Shown one piece after another: positions 32,897 to 42,133 of a DNA stretch of 64,000 nt (position 1 is the first letter of the stretch; each line of letters opens with the position of its first letter). Source of the stretch: Actinomadura hallensis (lineage in GTDB: Bacteria > Actinomycetota > Actinomycetes > Streptosporangiales > Streptosporangiaceae); contig NZ_VFPO01000001.1 of the NCBI RefSeq assembly GCF_006716765.1, positions 6,262,001-6,326,000 on the forward strand, given 5' to 3'. The notes under the pieces were generated by a model. The model did not search any database. It was not told the origin of the DNA and saw only the letters and a list, made by a program, of their open reading frames with translations. The position numbers and the translations under genes were made by a program.

Positions 32897-34750
32897 GTGT
32901 TCACGGACCGTTCGCCCGGGGATGGTTGGGTGCCGCGCATGCGCGCTTGCCTGGCCGTCTCCGCACGGGATCCCGAGCAGAAGATCACTCACGAGGTGCT
33001 GGCGACGGCGCGGTGGGCCATCGCCGAGGCGGTGCCCGCGCCCGCCGACCGGTGGCGCACCGCCGAGTGGATCTCCCCGGACGGCGGCACGGCGCTGCTG
33101 GCCTGGTCCAACGAGCCGGAGGAGGACCCGTTCCCCGAGCCGCTGCTCACCTCCGGCGACCGCGTCCTGGCCTACTGCGGGTACCTGGGCGACAAGGGCG
33201 ACGCCGACCTGCTGCTGACCGGCGAGACGCCGGCCGGCGACCTGGACGACCTCGGCGGCTGCTTCTCGGTGTTCCGGGCCGGGCCCGGCGGCATCGAGGC
33301 GGCGACGTCCGTCACCCGCGCCTGCCCCGTGTACTACGCCGAGGCCGGCGGCCTGCGGTTCGCGGCGTCCCGCGCGCTGCTGGCGCACCTCGCGGCGCGG
33401 GCCGCCGCGACCGGGCGGAGCCGCCCCGCGCCCGCCTACGACGTGATGGCGCTGCAGTCGATGGTGCGGCACGGGTTCTTCGTCTCCGACGAGACGCCCT
33501 TCGAGGGCGTGCGGGCGGTGCCGAACGCGGCGGCGTTCGTCGCACGGCGCGGCCGCGCGGCCGAGATCGTCCGGCGGCCGCTGCCCGAGCAGGGGCCCCG
33601 CCCGCGCGGACGCGGGGAGGCGCGGGAGCGGGTGGAGCCGCTCGCCGAGGCGCTGCTCGCGGCCGTGGAGCCGTTCCGGCGGCACGACCGGCCGATGCGG
33701 CTGGCGCTGTCCGGCGGACGCGACAGCCGCCTGATCGCCGCGGCCTGCCACGCCGCGGACGTGCCGTTCTTCGGCGCCGTCCACGGCCTGCCCGAGAGCC
33801 CCGACGTGGTGCTGGCGCAGCGGGTGGCCAGGGTGCTGGGGGTGGAGTGCGAGGTCACGCTCGACCGGCGGCGTTCCGGGGCGGTCGTCGTCGGGCATCC
33901 GCTCAGGCGCGCCCACGCCCTGGTGCGCATGTGCGAGGGCATGAACTCGGCCTACGAGGGCGTCAACCGGTGGGCTCCGTTCGACCCCGAGCCGCGGAGC
34001 TCCGGGTCCGGCGGCGAGCGCCTCCGCGGTGGATTCCTGACCGACCAGAAGGACCTCACCCGCGCCGGCGTGCACCGCCGCCTCAAGACCATCTTCCTAG
34101 CGCAGCGCGAGTTCCTCAGCGAGGACGCCAACGCCCACGCGCAGCGGTTCCACGACGAGTGGGCCGACCGCTACGAGCGCGACGGCCTGGACGTGCTCGA
34201 CAAGCTGCACATGTTCTACAAGACCGGCCGCTGGCTGGCGGGCTCCCACACCGCGACGCTCATGAACTGGGCCTACTACCACCCGTTCCTCGACAACCGG
34301 GTGGCCCGCGCGGCGCTGGCGCTGCCCGTGGAGTGGCGGCTGAGCGAGGAGCCGGCCGCGCTGGTCATGGAAATGCTCGCGCCCCGCCTGCGGGACGTCC
34401 CGTTCGACGGCAGGCGGTGGCGGTTCGAGGAGCGCCGCCCCCGGTCGCTGCGCGCGTGGCCGGGCTGGCGGCGCCGCGCGGCCCCGCCAGCCCGGGGGGC
34501 CGCCGGGTTCAACTGGCGCAGGTCGTACGGGCCGGAGCTGGCCGACGTGTTCCGCGAGCACATCCTGGACGGGCCGCCCGAGCTGTTCTCCATCCTCGAC
34601 CGCGGCGCCGTGGAGCGGCGGCTGGCCGAGGTCCCGCCGCGCCGCCCCGGCCAGAGCTGGCACCTGCTCTCGCTCAGCGTCCTGCTCTCGGGCCTCTGGC
34701 GCGAACCCGAGCCGACCGACCTCCCGGACATCGAGGTCCCCGTCCCCTAG
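32897..34750 (+). CDS. Asparagine-synthase-like protein lacking the glutaminase nucleophile
   Basis: A 617-residue protein. The C-terminal half is an asparagine-synthetase-type PP-loop ATPase: LALSGGRDSRLIAAACHAAD near residues 271-290, and later NWAYYHPFLDNRVARAAL. The N-terminal half resembles the class II glutamine amidotransferase fold (AYCGYLGDKGDADLLL, GCFSVFRAG) but no Cys follows an initiator Met, so glutamine-dependent ammonia release is unlikely. Such proteins include lasso-peptide cyclases, beta-lactam synthetases and unknown amide-forming enzymes. No precursor peptide or protease is visible nearby. The start is GTG at 32897 or ATG at 32939. It seems inserted next to a truncated tetR gene. 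Confidence 0.75.
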   Translation: MFTDRSPGDGWVPRMRACLAVSARDPEQKITHEVLATARWAIAEAVPAPADRWRTAEWISPDGGTALLAWSNEPEEDPFPEPLLTSGDRVLAYCGYLGDKGDADLLLTGETPAGDLDDLGGCFSVFRAGPGGIEAATSVTRACPVYYAEAGGLRFAASRALLAHLAARAAATGRSRPAPAYDVMALQSMVRHGFFVSDETPFEGVRAVPNAAAFVARRGRAAEIVRRPLPEQGPRPRGRGEARERVEPLAEALLAAVEPFRRHDRPMRLALSGGRDSRLIAAACHAADVPFFGAVHGLPESPDVVLAQRVARVLGVECEVTLDRRRSGAVVVGHPLRRAHALVRMCEGMNSAYEGVNRWAPFDPEPRSSGSGGERLRGGFLTDQKDLTRAGVHRRLKTIFLAQREFLSEDANAHAQRFHDEWADRYERDGLDVLDKLHMFYKTGRWLAGSHTATLMNWAYYHPFLDNRVARAALALPVEWRLSEEPAALVMEMLAPRLRDVPFDGRRWRFEERRPRSLRAWPGWRRRAAPPARGAAGFNWRRSYGPELADVFREHILDGPPELFSILDRGAVERRLAEVPPRRPGQSWHLLSLSVLLSGLWREPEPTDLPDIEVPVP

Positions 34751-34778
34751 CCCCCATCTCAGGGCCTGGTCATCGGCC

Positions 34779-35138
34779 GCAGCGCCGCGGCCGCCGCGCC
34801 TGGAGGAGTTCGCGCGGCGGCACGCCCTGCTCATGCCGCGCATCGGCGCCGTGGCGCGCGCCGTCGAACGGGAGGCGCACCGGGACCCGGACGCGGCGCG
34901 GCACTGGCGGGCCGTCCTGCACTGGCGGTACGAGACGGGCCGGGCGCTCGTCCAGCGGCTGCACGACGAGGGGCGGCTCGCGCCGGGCTGGACCGTCGGC
35001 ACCGCCGCCGACATGCTGCTGGCCCTCGTCTCGAACGGCGTGAGCGGCACGCTGCTCGACGACCGCGGGTGGACGCCGGAGCAGATCGGGGAGCACATAG
35101 CGCGGCTCCTGCGGTCGGCGTTCGTCTCCGGCGGCTGA
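34779..35138 (+). pseudogene. Remnant of a TetR-type regulator (DNA-binding domain missing)
   Basis: An open frame running in without a proper start encodes the ligand-binding half of a TetR regulator: LEEFARRHALLMPRIGAVAR, then HWRAVLHWRYETGRALVQRL and ADMLLALVSNGVSGTLLDDR, ending in FVSGG. The N-terminal helix-turn-helix is absent, and the preceding gene stops at 34750. TetR regulators commonly precede acyl-CoA ligase genes like those at 35245, so this was probably their controller. A truncated protein from ATG at 34833 (101 residues) is possible but could not bind DNA. Confidence 0.6.
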
Positions 35139-35244
35139 GGCGAGGCAAAGGAAAGCGCCGGTACCCCCGTTCGGGGGTGGCGTGCGTCACCCGGCGCGGC
35201 GACGATCCTCGTACCGGGTGTCCGTGCGGCTTCGAGGAGAGACC

Positions 35245-36921
35245 ATGCCCGCAGTCGAGTTCCGGGCGGCGCGCGACTTCCTGCTCGCGCATCGCGACGA
35301 CTACGCGACCGCGTACGAGAAGTTCCGGTGGCCGGTGCTGACGGGGTTCAACTGGGCACTGGACTGGTTCGACGAGGTCGCGAAGAACAACGACTCGCCC
35401 GCGTTGTGGATCGTGGAGGAGGACGGCTCGGAGGCCAGGTACTCCTTCGCGGAGATGTCGCGGCGGTCCGACCAGGCGGCGAACCTGCTGCGGCGGGAGG
35501 GGGTGCGGCGCGGCGACCGGATCATCCTGATGCTCGGCAACCAGGTCGAGCTGTGGGAGACGGTGCTGGCCGCGATGAAGCTCGGCGCGGTCCTGATCCC
35601 GTCCACGCCGCTGCTCGGCACCGCCGACCTGCGGGACCGGGTGACGCGCGGCGGCGCCCGCCACGTGGTGGTCCGCTCCGCCGACACCGGCAAGTTCGAC
35701 GGCGTCGAGGGCGACTACACGAGGATCGCCGTCGGGGAGCCGGTGGACGGGTGGGTGCACTACGCCGACGCCTACGGGGAACCGGACACGTTCACGCCCT
35801 ACGGGTCCACCATGGCGCAGGACACGTTCCTGCTGTACTTCACGTCGGGGACGACGGCGCAACCGAAGCTGGTCGAGCACACGCACGCGACCTACCCCGC
35901 CGGTCACCTGTCCACGATGTACTGGATCGGGCTGCGGCCCGGGGACGTGCACCTGAACATCTCGTCGCCCGGGTGGGCCAAGCACGCGTGGAGCAACATC
36001 TTCGCGCCGTGGAACGCCGAGGCGTGCGTGTTCATCTTCAACTACACGCGGTTCGACCCCGACCGGCTGCTCGACACGCTCGAACGCTGCGGCGTCACGA
36101 GCTTCTGCGCGCCGCCGACGGTGTGGCGGATGCTGATCCAGGCCGACCTGGGCCGCCTGTCGACGCCGCCGCGGGAGGTCGTCGCGGCCGGCGAGCCGCT
36201 CAACCCCGAGGTGATCGAGCGGGTCAGGGACGCGTGGGGCCTGACCATCCGGGACGGGTTCGGGCAGACCGAGACGACCGTGCAGATCGCCAACACCCCG
36301 GGCCAGCCCGTCAAGCCGGGCTCGATGGGCCGCGCCGTCCCCGGGTACCGGGTGACGCTGATCGACCCGGTGACCGGGCAGCCCGGGGACGAGGGCGAGA
36401 TCTGCCTCGACCTGGAGGACCGCCCGCTCGGGCTCATGGTCGGCTACCACGGCGACGAGGAGCGCACCGCGGAGGCGATGGCGGACGGCTACTACCACAC
36501 CGGCGACATCGGCTCCCGCGACGCGGACGGGTACATCACCTACGTCGGCCGCGCCGACGACGTGTTCAAGGCGTCCGACTACAAGATCTCGCCGTTCGAG
36601 CTGGAGAGCGTGCTGATCGAGCACGAGGCGGTCGCGGAGGCGGCGGTGGTGCCCTCGCCCGACCCGGTCAGGGCGGCGGTGCCGAAGGCGTACGTGACGC
36701 TCGCGAACGGCTGGGAGCCGACCGCCGAGACGGCGAAGGCGATCTTCGAGCACAGCCGGGCGCAGCTGTCGCCGTACAAGCGCATCCGGCGGCTGGAGTT
36801 CGGCGAGCTGCCCAAGACGATCTCCGGGAAGATCCGCCGCGTGGAGCTGCGGGGCGGCGAGTTCGACCGGCCCCATGACGTCCGTCCCGAGGGCGAGTTC
36901 CGGGAGGAGGACCTGCGATGA
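35245..36921 (+). CDS. AMP-binding acyl-CoA synthetase (medium-chain type)
   Basis: A 558-residue adenylate-forming ligase activating a carboxylic acid to its CoA thioester. ATP loop YFTSGTTAQPKLVEH, A5 motif GFGQTETT, A7 YYHTGDIG, A8 region GRADDVFKASDYKISPFELE and the catalytic Lys in KTISGKIRR are all visible. The N-terminal stretch FNWALDWFDEVAKNNDSPAL is typical of MACS/butyryl-CoA synthetase relatives. The start ATG is preceded by GAGGAGA. It overlaps the next ligase by ATGA, so two ligases of different subfamilies are made together. A chain-length assignment is only approximate. Confidence 0.9.
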   Translation: MPAVEFRAARDFLLAHRDDYATAYEKFRWPVLTGFNWALDWFDEVAKNNDSPALWIVEEDGSEARYSFAEMSRRSDQAANLLRREGVRRGDRIILMLGNQVELWETVLAAMKLGAVLIPSTPLLGTADLRDRVTRGGARHVVVRSADTGKFDGVEGDYTRIAVGEPVDGWVHYADAYGEPDTFTPYGSTMAQDTFLLYFTSGTTAQPKLVEHTHATYPAGHLSTMYWIGLRPGDVHLNISSPGWAKHAWSNIFAPWNAEACVFIFNYTRFDPDRLLDTLERCGVTSFCAPPTVWRMLIQADLGRLSTPPREVVAAGEPLNPEVIERVRDAWGLTIRDGFGQTETTVQIANTPGQPVKPGSMGRAVPGYRVTLIDPVTGQPGDEGEICLDLEDRPLGLMVGYHGDEERTAEAMADGYYHTGDIGSRDADGYITYVGRADDVFKASDYKISPFELESVLIEHEAVAEAAVVPSPDPVRAAVPKAYVTLANGWEPTAETAKAIFEHSRAQLSPYKRIRRLEFGELPKTISGKIRRVELRGGEFDRPHDVRPEGEFREEDLR

Positions 36922-38555
36922 CGCTCTCGTACGCCTCGGGCGTCTCGGCCACCCCGCTCCTCGGCGACACGATCGGCGCGAACCTCGCGAAGACCGTCGC
37001 CGCGTTCCCCGACCGCGACGTGCTGGTGGAGAGGGCGTCCGGCCGCCGCTGGACCTACGAGCAGTTCGCCGACGACGTGGACGCCGTCGCGCTCGGCCTG
37101 CGCGACCTCGGCATCGTCAAGGGCGACCGTGTCGGGATCTGGGCGCCGAACTGCGCCGAGTGGATGCTCGTCCAGTACGCCACCGCGAAGCTCGGCGCGA
37201 TCCTCGTCAACATCAACCCCGCGTACCGGCTGCACGAGCTGGAGTTCGTCCTGAACCAGGCGGGCGTCCGGACGCTGGTGTCGGCGAAGGAGTTCAAGAC
37301 GTCCGACTACGCGGCGATGATCGAGGAGGCCCGGCCGCGGTGCCCCGCGCTCCAGGACGTCGTGTTCATCGGCGGCCCGGAGTGGGACGCGCTCGTCGCC
37401 GAGGGTCGCGAGGGCGACCCGGCCGTCCTCAGCGAGATCGGCAGGACGCTCGGCGCCGACGACCCGATCAACATCCAGTACACGTCCGGGACGACGGGCT
37501 TCCCCAAGGGCGCGACGCTGTCGCACCACAACATCCTGAACAACGGCTACTTCGTCGGCGAGCTCTGCGGCTACGACGAAGAGGACCGCGTGTGCGTGCC
37601 GGTGCCCTTCTACCACTGCTTCGGCATGGTCATGGGGAACCTGGCGGCGACCAGCCACGGCGCCTGCGTGGTGATCCCGGCGCCCGCGTTCGACCCGGCG
37701 GCGACGCTCCGGGCGGTCGCGGCCGAGCGGTGCACGTCGCTGTACGGGGTGCCGACGATGTTCATCTCCGTCCTCGCCGACCCGTCGCTGGAGAGCCTGG
37801 ACCTGAGCAGCCTCCGCACCGGCATCATGGCGGGGTCGCCCTGCCCGGTCGAGGTGATGAAGCAGGTCATCGAGCGGCTCGGGATGGCCGAGGTCGCGAT
37901 CTGCTACGGCATGACGGAGACGTCGCCGGTATCGACGCAGACCCGCGCGGGCGACTCCCTCGACCGCCGCGTGTCGACGGTCGGGACCGTCCACCCGCAC
38001 CTCGAGATCAAGATCGTCGATCCGGCGACGGGCGTGACGGTCCCGCGCGGCGAGCCCGGCGAGTTCTGCACGCGCGGCTACTCGGTGATGCTCGGCTACT
38101 GGGAGGAGCCCGCCAAGACGGCGGAGGTCATCGACGCGGCCCGGTGGATGCACACCGGCGACCTCGCGGTGATGGACGACGACGGCTACGTCAGCATCAC
38201 CGGCCGGATCAAGGACATGGTCATCCGCGGCGGCGAGAACATCTACCCGCGCGAGATCGAGGAGTTCCTCTACACCCACCCCGACATCGTGGACGCGCAG
38301 GTCATCGGCGTTCCCGACGAGAAGTACGGCGAGGAGCTGATGGCGTGGGTGCGGCTGCGCGAGGGCGCGCCGGGCCTGACCGCGGGGGAGCTGCGCTCGT
38401 TCTGCGAGGGCAAGCTCGCCCACTACAAGATCCCGCGTTACGTGCACGTCGTGGACGAGTTCCCGATGACGGTCACCGGCAAGGTTCGCAAGGTGCAGAT
38501 GCGCGAGGAGGCCCTCGGGATCCTGGGCCTGGACGCGCCGCCCGGCCGCGGCTGA
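36918..38555 (+). CDS. Fatty-acid-CoA ligase (FadD-like AMP-binding protein)
   Basis: A 545-residue ligase with IQYTSGTTGFPKGATLSH (ATP loop), CYGMTETSPVST, WMHTGDLA, GRIKDMVIRGGENIYPREIE and the C-terminal Lys in MTVTGKVRKVQM. The pattern matches the FadD/DltA-like fatty acyl-CoA synthetases of actinobacteria that also handle short or branched acids. It is translationally coupled to the upstream ligase by ATGA. The adjacent GAF-LuxR regulator transcribed in the same direction could regulate the pair. It could belong to fatty acid, sterol or aromatic side-chain catabolism. Confidence 0.9.
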   Translation: MTLSYASGVSATPLLGDTIGANLAKTVAAFPDRDVLVERASGRRWTYEQFADDVDAVALGLRDLGIVKGDRVGIWAPNCAEWMLVQYATAKLGAILVNINPAYRLHELEFVLNQAGVRTLVSAKEFKTSDYAAMIEEARPRCPALQDVVFIGGPEWDALVAEGREGDPAVLSEIGRTLGADDPINIQYTSGTTGFPKGATLSHHNILNNGYFVGELCGYDEEDRVCVPVPFYHCFGMVMGNLAATSHGACVVIPAPAFDPAATLRAVAAERCTSLYGVPTMFISVLADPSLESLDLSSLRTGIMAGSPCPVEVMKQVIERLGMAEVAICYGMTETSPVSTQTRAGDSLDRRVSTVGTVHPHLEIKIVDPATGVTVPRGEPGEFCTRGYSVMLGYWEEPAKTAEVIDAARWMHTGDLAVMDDDGYVSITGRIKDMVIRGGENIYPREIEEFLYTHPDIVDAQVIGVPDEKYGEELMAWVRLREGAPGLTAGELRSFCEGKLAHYKIPRYVHVVDEFPMTVTGKVRKVQMREEALGILGLDAPPGRG

Positions 38556-38659
38556 TCGGGGCAGGTTCCCTGGCGCAGATGTTTCGTTTCCGCGTCCCGG
38601 GCGGGCATGCTCGGAGCATGGGTGCGCCTTCACCGGGGGCCCAGAGGGGCCGCTCAACG

Positions 38660-39481
38660 ATGTCGGGGGACGACGCGGGCGCCGTCCGGTCGGCGGTGCT
38701 GGCGCTGCAGCGGACGACCGGCCTGCCCATGGTGTTCGGCGGCGCCGTGCGCCGGGACCGCCTCCGCATCACCGAGCTGGTCGGCAACATCACCGACTCG
38801 CTGGACGGCCTGGTCGTGCGCCACGGCAGCGGCCTCGGCGGCAAGGCGATGGCGATGGGACGCCCCCTGTGGGTGAGCAACTACCCGTACTCGCCGTCGA
38901 TCAGCCACGACTACGACAAGCCCGTCGGGCGGGAGGGGCTGCTGTCGATCGTCGCGGTCCCGGTCGTGGTGCGGCGGCGGGTCCGCGGCGTCCTGTACGG
39001 GGCGCTGCGGGAGCCGCTGTCGCTCGCGGACCGCGTCGTGAGCGCCGCGGTCGACGCCGCCCGCGACCTGGAGCAGGACCTCGCCGTCCGCGACAGGGCG
39101 GACGAGGCGCTCGCCCGCGCCCGCCCGAGCGCCTCGACGTCCAGGTGGGAGGAGGTCAGGGCCGTCCACGCGGAACTGCGCGCCCTGGCGGAACAGGCCG
39201 GGGATCAGACCGTGCGGGACCGGCTGCGCGAGGCGTCCCTGCGCCTGGCCGCCGCGGGCCTGGACGAGCCGGACGGGCACCCGCGCCCCTCCCTGTCCCC
39301 CCGCGAGCTGGACGTCCTGTCCTACGTGGCGATCGGCTGCACCAACGCGGAGACCGCGGAGCACCTGGCCCTGAGCCCCGAGACGGTGAAGAGCTACCTG
39401 CGCTCCGCAATGCGCAAACTGGACAGCCACACCCGCCTGGAAGCAGTGACGACGGCCCGCCGCAAGGGCCTGCTCCCCTGA
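38660..39481 (+). CDS. GAF domain LuxR-type transcriptional regulator
   Basis: A 273-residue cytoplasmic regulator. Residues about 10-130 are GAF-like (GLPMVFGGAVRRDRLRITEL, VRHGSGLGGKAMAMGRPLWV), a coiled linker follows, and the C-terminus is a LuxR helix-turn-helix (LSPRELDVLSYVAIGC, then TVKSYLRSAMRKLDSHTRLE). I chose ATG at 38660, with GAGGGG about 10 bases upstream; ATG at 38618 is also in frame but poorly placed to a ribosome binding site. Regulators of this layout often sit beside acyl-CoA ligase or beta-oxidation genes in actinomycetes. The ligand is unknown. Confidence 0.85.
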   Translation: MSGDDAGAVRSAVLALQRTTGLPMVFGGAVRRDRLRITELVGNITDSLDGLVVRHGSGLGGKAMAMGRPLWVSNYPYSPSISHDYDKPVGREGLLSIVAVPVVVRRRVRGVLYGALREPLSLADRVVSAAVDAARDLEQDLAVRDRADEALARARPSASTSRWEEVRAVHAELRALAEQAGDQTVRDRLREASLRLAAAGLDEPDGHPRPSLSPRELDVLSYVAIGCTNAETAEHLALSPETVKSYLRSAMRKLDSHTRLEAVTTARRKGLLP

Positions 39482-39888
39482 CCCGAAACACCACCCCCGG
39501 CGACGGGGTCAGCGGCGCGTGGTGGTGGCCGTCCGGGGCAGATCGGCCCCCGTGGCGCACTGCCTGGACGGGTCGCACCGAGCGCCGGCTGCGCCGGGCC
39601 GTGGCCGCACGGGCGTCCCGGTGTCCGCGGGCGGGACGTCCGGCCCCCGTTGTGCACCGGAAACGGTACACCTCTGCGAACAGAGTTGTTCACGGTAAAG
39701 GGATTCCTCGGGGCGCCCGGACGCAGGCGGTCGGGGAGAAGGGGTACGCGCGCACCGCGGTCGCCGATGTGCCGGCATGCCCCTGTCAGGGGCCTGGCCG
39801 ACGGGGCGTCCGCAGTTGAGCCGGTTGTGATTCCATAGTCCCCTCTTGCCCCTTTCTTCACCGATAGCGTTTGCCTGTGGAGGTTGAT
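39482..39888 (+). other. Intergenic region upstream of the polysaccharide deacetylase
   Basis: About 400 bases without a convincing gene. It holds an inverted repeat GAACA-GAGT-TGTTC (39678-39691) in a locally AT-richer patch. A TAGCGT hexamer at 39865-39870 may be the -10 box of the deacetylase gene, whose GTG start is 18 bases further on. No tRNA or mobile element is seen. Confidence 0.4.
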
Positions 39889-40704
39889 GTGGCGAACGCG
39901 GCGACCCGCCGCAGAGCGCTCTATCTGCTGGGTGCGGTCGCCGGCCTCACCGCGTTCGGCGCGGACGGCGCCCGCCCGGAGGCCGGGCCGTCGCGGGCGA
40001 CGGTGACCCCGCGGGCACGTCCGGCCCCCAACCCGACGCCGACGCCCACGCCCACGCCGACGCCCCGTCCCGCGAGCTGGGGCGCGGCGGAGCCGGCGGG
40101 GACCGGGAAGCCGGTGCGGACGCTGTCGGAGCTGACCCCCGCGCCGCCGCCGAAGTCGATCGCGCTGACGCTGGACGACGGCCCGCACCCGAAGTGGACG
40201 CCGCGCATCCTCGACCTGCTGGCGGAGGAGGAGGTCCGTGCGACGTTCTTCATCGTCGGCGAGCAGGTGAAGCGGCATCCGCGGCTGACCCGCCGCATCG
40301 CCGACGCCGGGCACCAGATCTGCAACCACACCGAGACGCATCCGATGTCGATCGGGAGCCTGTCGCGGAAGCGGGTCCGCGCGGAGATCGTGGACGCCCA
40401 CGACCGGATCGCCGACGCGACCGGGGTGGTGCCGCGGTACTTCCGGTCGCCGGGCGGCGTCTGGAGCAGGACGATCCTGGATCTGACCGCCGAGAACGAC
40501 ATGCTGCCGGTCGACTGGGCCGTCGACCCGCGCGACTGGGCGCGGCCGGGCGTCCGGAGCATCCGCAAGGCGCTGCTCAAGGGCAAGGACGGCGAGATCC
40601 TGCTGTGCCACGACGGCGGCGGCGACCGGTCGCAGACGCTCAAGGCGCTGCAGGAGGTCATCCCCAAGCTGAAGCGGCGCGGCCTGACGTTCGTCGCGCT
40701 CTGA
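39889..40704 (+). CDS. Exported polysaccharide deacetylase (NodB domain)
   Basis: A 271-residue secreted or anchored enzyme that removes acetyl groups from cell-wall or extracellular glycans. NodB motifs: LTLDDGPHPKW (metal Asp pair), NHTETHPMS (metal His pair), RSPGGVWS, VDWAVDPRDW and LLCHDGGG. The N-terminus TRRRALYLLGAVAGLTAFGA looks like a Tat-type signal (twin Arg then hydrophobic run), followed by a Pro/Thr repeat stalk (PTPTPTPTPTP). I chose GTG at 39889, with GGAGG 7 bases upstream; earlier TTG/GTG codons are in frame. It precedes a two-component pair that may respond to wall or surface conditions. Confidence 0.9.
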   Translation: MANAATRRRALYLLGAVAGLTAFGADGARPEAGPSRATVTPRARPAPNPTPTPTPTPTPRPASWGAAEPAGTGKPVRTLSELTPAPPPKSIALTLDDGPHPKWTPRILDLLAEEEVRATFFIVGEQVKRHPRLTRRIADAGHQICNHTETHPMSIGSLSRKRVRAEIVDAHDRIADATGVVPRYFRSPGGVWSRTILDLTAENDMLPVDWAVDPRDWARPGVRSIRKALLKGKDGEILLCHDGGGDRSQTLKALQEVIPKLKRRGLTFVAL

Positions 40705-40819
40705 TCCGCGCCGGGGGTGGAGGTAGGTACACCCCCGATTCGGGTTGCGGGCACACTGTGCTCAGGGGTGCGCGCCGGGAGACTGGAGTCCGGACGGCGA
40801 GAGATCCTCGGAGGACCCG

Positions 40820-42133
40820 GTGGACGTCGAAGTACGGCAGGAGACACGGCTGCAGCAGCACCTGAGGGCGCCGTGGCGCGGCGCGAAGCTCGGTCTGCTC
40901 GGCATTCCGGCGATGCTCGTCGGGCTGTGGTTCATCACGGTGATCTCCATGATCACGAGCCTGGTCGGAATCCTGCTGTTCCCGTCGGCGGTGACGCTGC
41001 TGCGCAGGCAGACCGACCTGTACCGCGATCTGATCCGCCGCTGGACCGGTCACCGGATCGAACGCCCCTACCTGCCCGAGCACGAGTACGAGGCCGGCGC
41101 CTACGGCGTCCTCAAGCGGTTCGTCGACCGGTTCACCGACCCCGCCACCTGGCGCGACTACCTGTGGACGGTCGCCGACCCGGTCGTCGTGATGTTCACG
41201 GCCGCGCTGCCCGCCCTCTTCATCGTCTACGGGCTGTGGGGGTTCGTGCTCGTGGCGTTCGGCGGCGCGCTGATCGTCGAGCACGGCGTCATCGAGTGGT
41301 ACGGGTTCATCCCGGTGGACGGCGGCTGGGAGGGCGACGCCGTCCTGAAGACCTCCACCCTCGTGCTCGCGACGGCCTTCACCGCCGGCGGGTTCGCCAT
41401 GGCGCCGAAGATGATGGACGTGTACGGGCGCTGGGGCAGGCTGCTGCTCGGCCCGACCAAGAAGTCGGAGCTGGCGCTGCGGGTGCGGCACCTCACCGAG
41501 ACCCGCTCGGAGGCCGTGGACGCGTCCGCCGCCGAGCTGCGCCGCATCGAGCGCGACCTGCACGACGGCGCGCAGGCCCGGCTGGTCGCGATGGGCATGA
41601 CGCTCGGCGCGATCGAGCATCTGCTCGACAAGGACCCCGAGAAGGCCCGCCTCCTGCTGGCCGAGACCCGGCAGACGTCCGCGCAGGCGCTCCAGGAGCT
41701 GCGCGACCTCGTCCGCGGGATCCACCCGCCGGTGCTGGCCGACCGCGGCCTCGGCGACGCCGTCAAGGCGCTCGCGCTCGACCACCCGCTGCGGCCGGAG
41801 GTGACGGTCGACCTTCCCGGACGGGCCGACCCGCCGGTCGAGTCCGCCGCCTACTTCGCGGTCTCGGAGATCCTCACCAACGCCGCCAAGCACTCCGGCG
41901 CGTCCCGCGTCTGGATCGACCTGCGGTACGAGGACGGCACGCTGCGGATCTCGGTCACCGACGACGGTCGCGGCGGCGCCAGGATGGAGGACGGCACGGG
42001 GCTGCGCGGGATCGAGCGCAGGATCGGTACATTCGACGGGGTCCTCGCCCTCAGCTCCCCGCCGGGCGGCCCGACGATCGTGACCCTGGAGCTGCCGTGC
42101 GCGTTGTCATCGCCGAAGACCTCGCCCTCCTGA
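40820..42133 (+). CDS. Sensor histidine kinase, NarL/HisKA_3 class
   Basis: A 437-residue membrane kinase. An N-terminal hydrophobic pair (GLLGIPAMLVGLWFITVISM; TSLVGILLFPSAVTLL) and a second pair (VVVMFTAALPALFIVYGLWG; FVLVAFGGALIVEHGVIEWY) frame the sensor part. RIERDLHDGAQARL carries phosphoacceptor His248, and the HATPase has ILTNAAKHSGAS and GTGLRGIERR. GTG at 40820 has GGAGG 5 bases upstream. The response regulator overlaps its 3' end by 37 bases, so the two are co-translated partners. The signal is unknown. Confidence 0.92.
   Translation: MDVEVRQETRLQQHLRAPWRGAKLGLLGIPAMLVGLWFITVISMITSLVGILLFPSAVTLLRRQTDLYRDLIRRWTGHRIERPYLPEHEYEAGAYGVLKRFVDRFTDPATWRDYLWTVADPVVVMFTAALPALFIVYGLWGFVLVAFGGALIVEHGVIEWYGFIPVDGGWEGDAVLKTSTLVLATAFTAGGFAMAPKMMDVYGRWGRLLLGPTKKSELALRVRHLTETRSEAVDASAAELRRIERDLHDGAQARLVAMGMTLGAIEHLLDKDPEKARLLLAETRQTSAQALQELRDLVRGIHPPVLADRGLGDAVKALALDHPLRPEVTVDLPGRADPPVESAAYFAVSEILTNAAKHSGASRVWIDLRYEDGTLRISVTDDGRGGARMEDGTGLRGIERRIGTFDGVLALSSPPGGPTIVTLELPCALSSPKTSPS

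Noticed and set aside
32814..33218. Possible small precursor-peptide gene ahead of the Asn-synthase-like gene (lasso peptide idea).
   Set aside because: The frame runs into the large gene in another frame with no leader/core pattern, and no lasso protease or RRE protein is present.
39678..39691. GAACA-GAGT-TGTTC inverted repeat as a possible LexA (SOS) box.
   Set aside because: Actinobacterial LexA sites have GAAC-N4-GTTC; here the GAAC and GTTC halves are 6 bases apart, and no damage-response gene is nearby.
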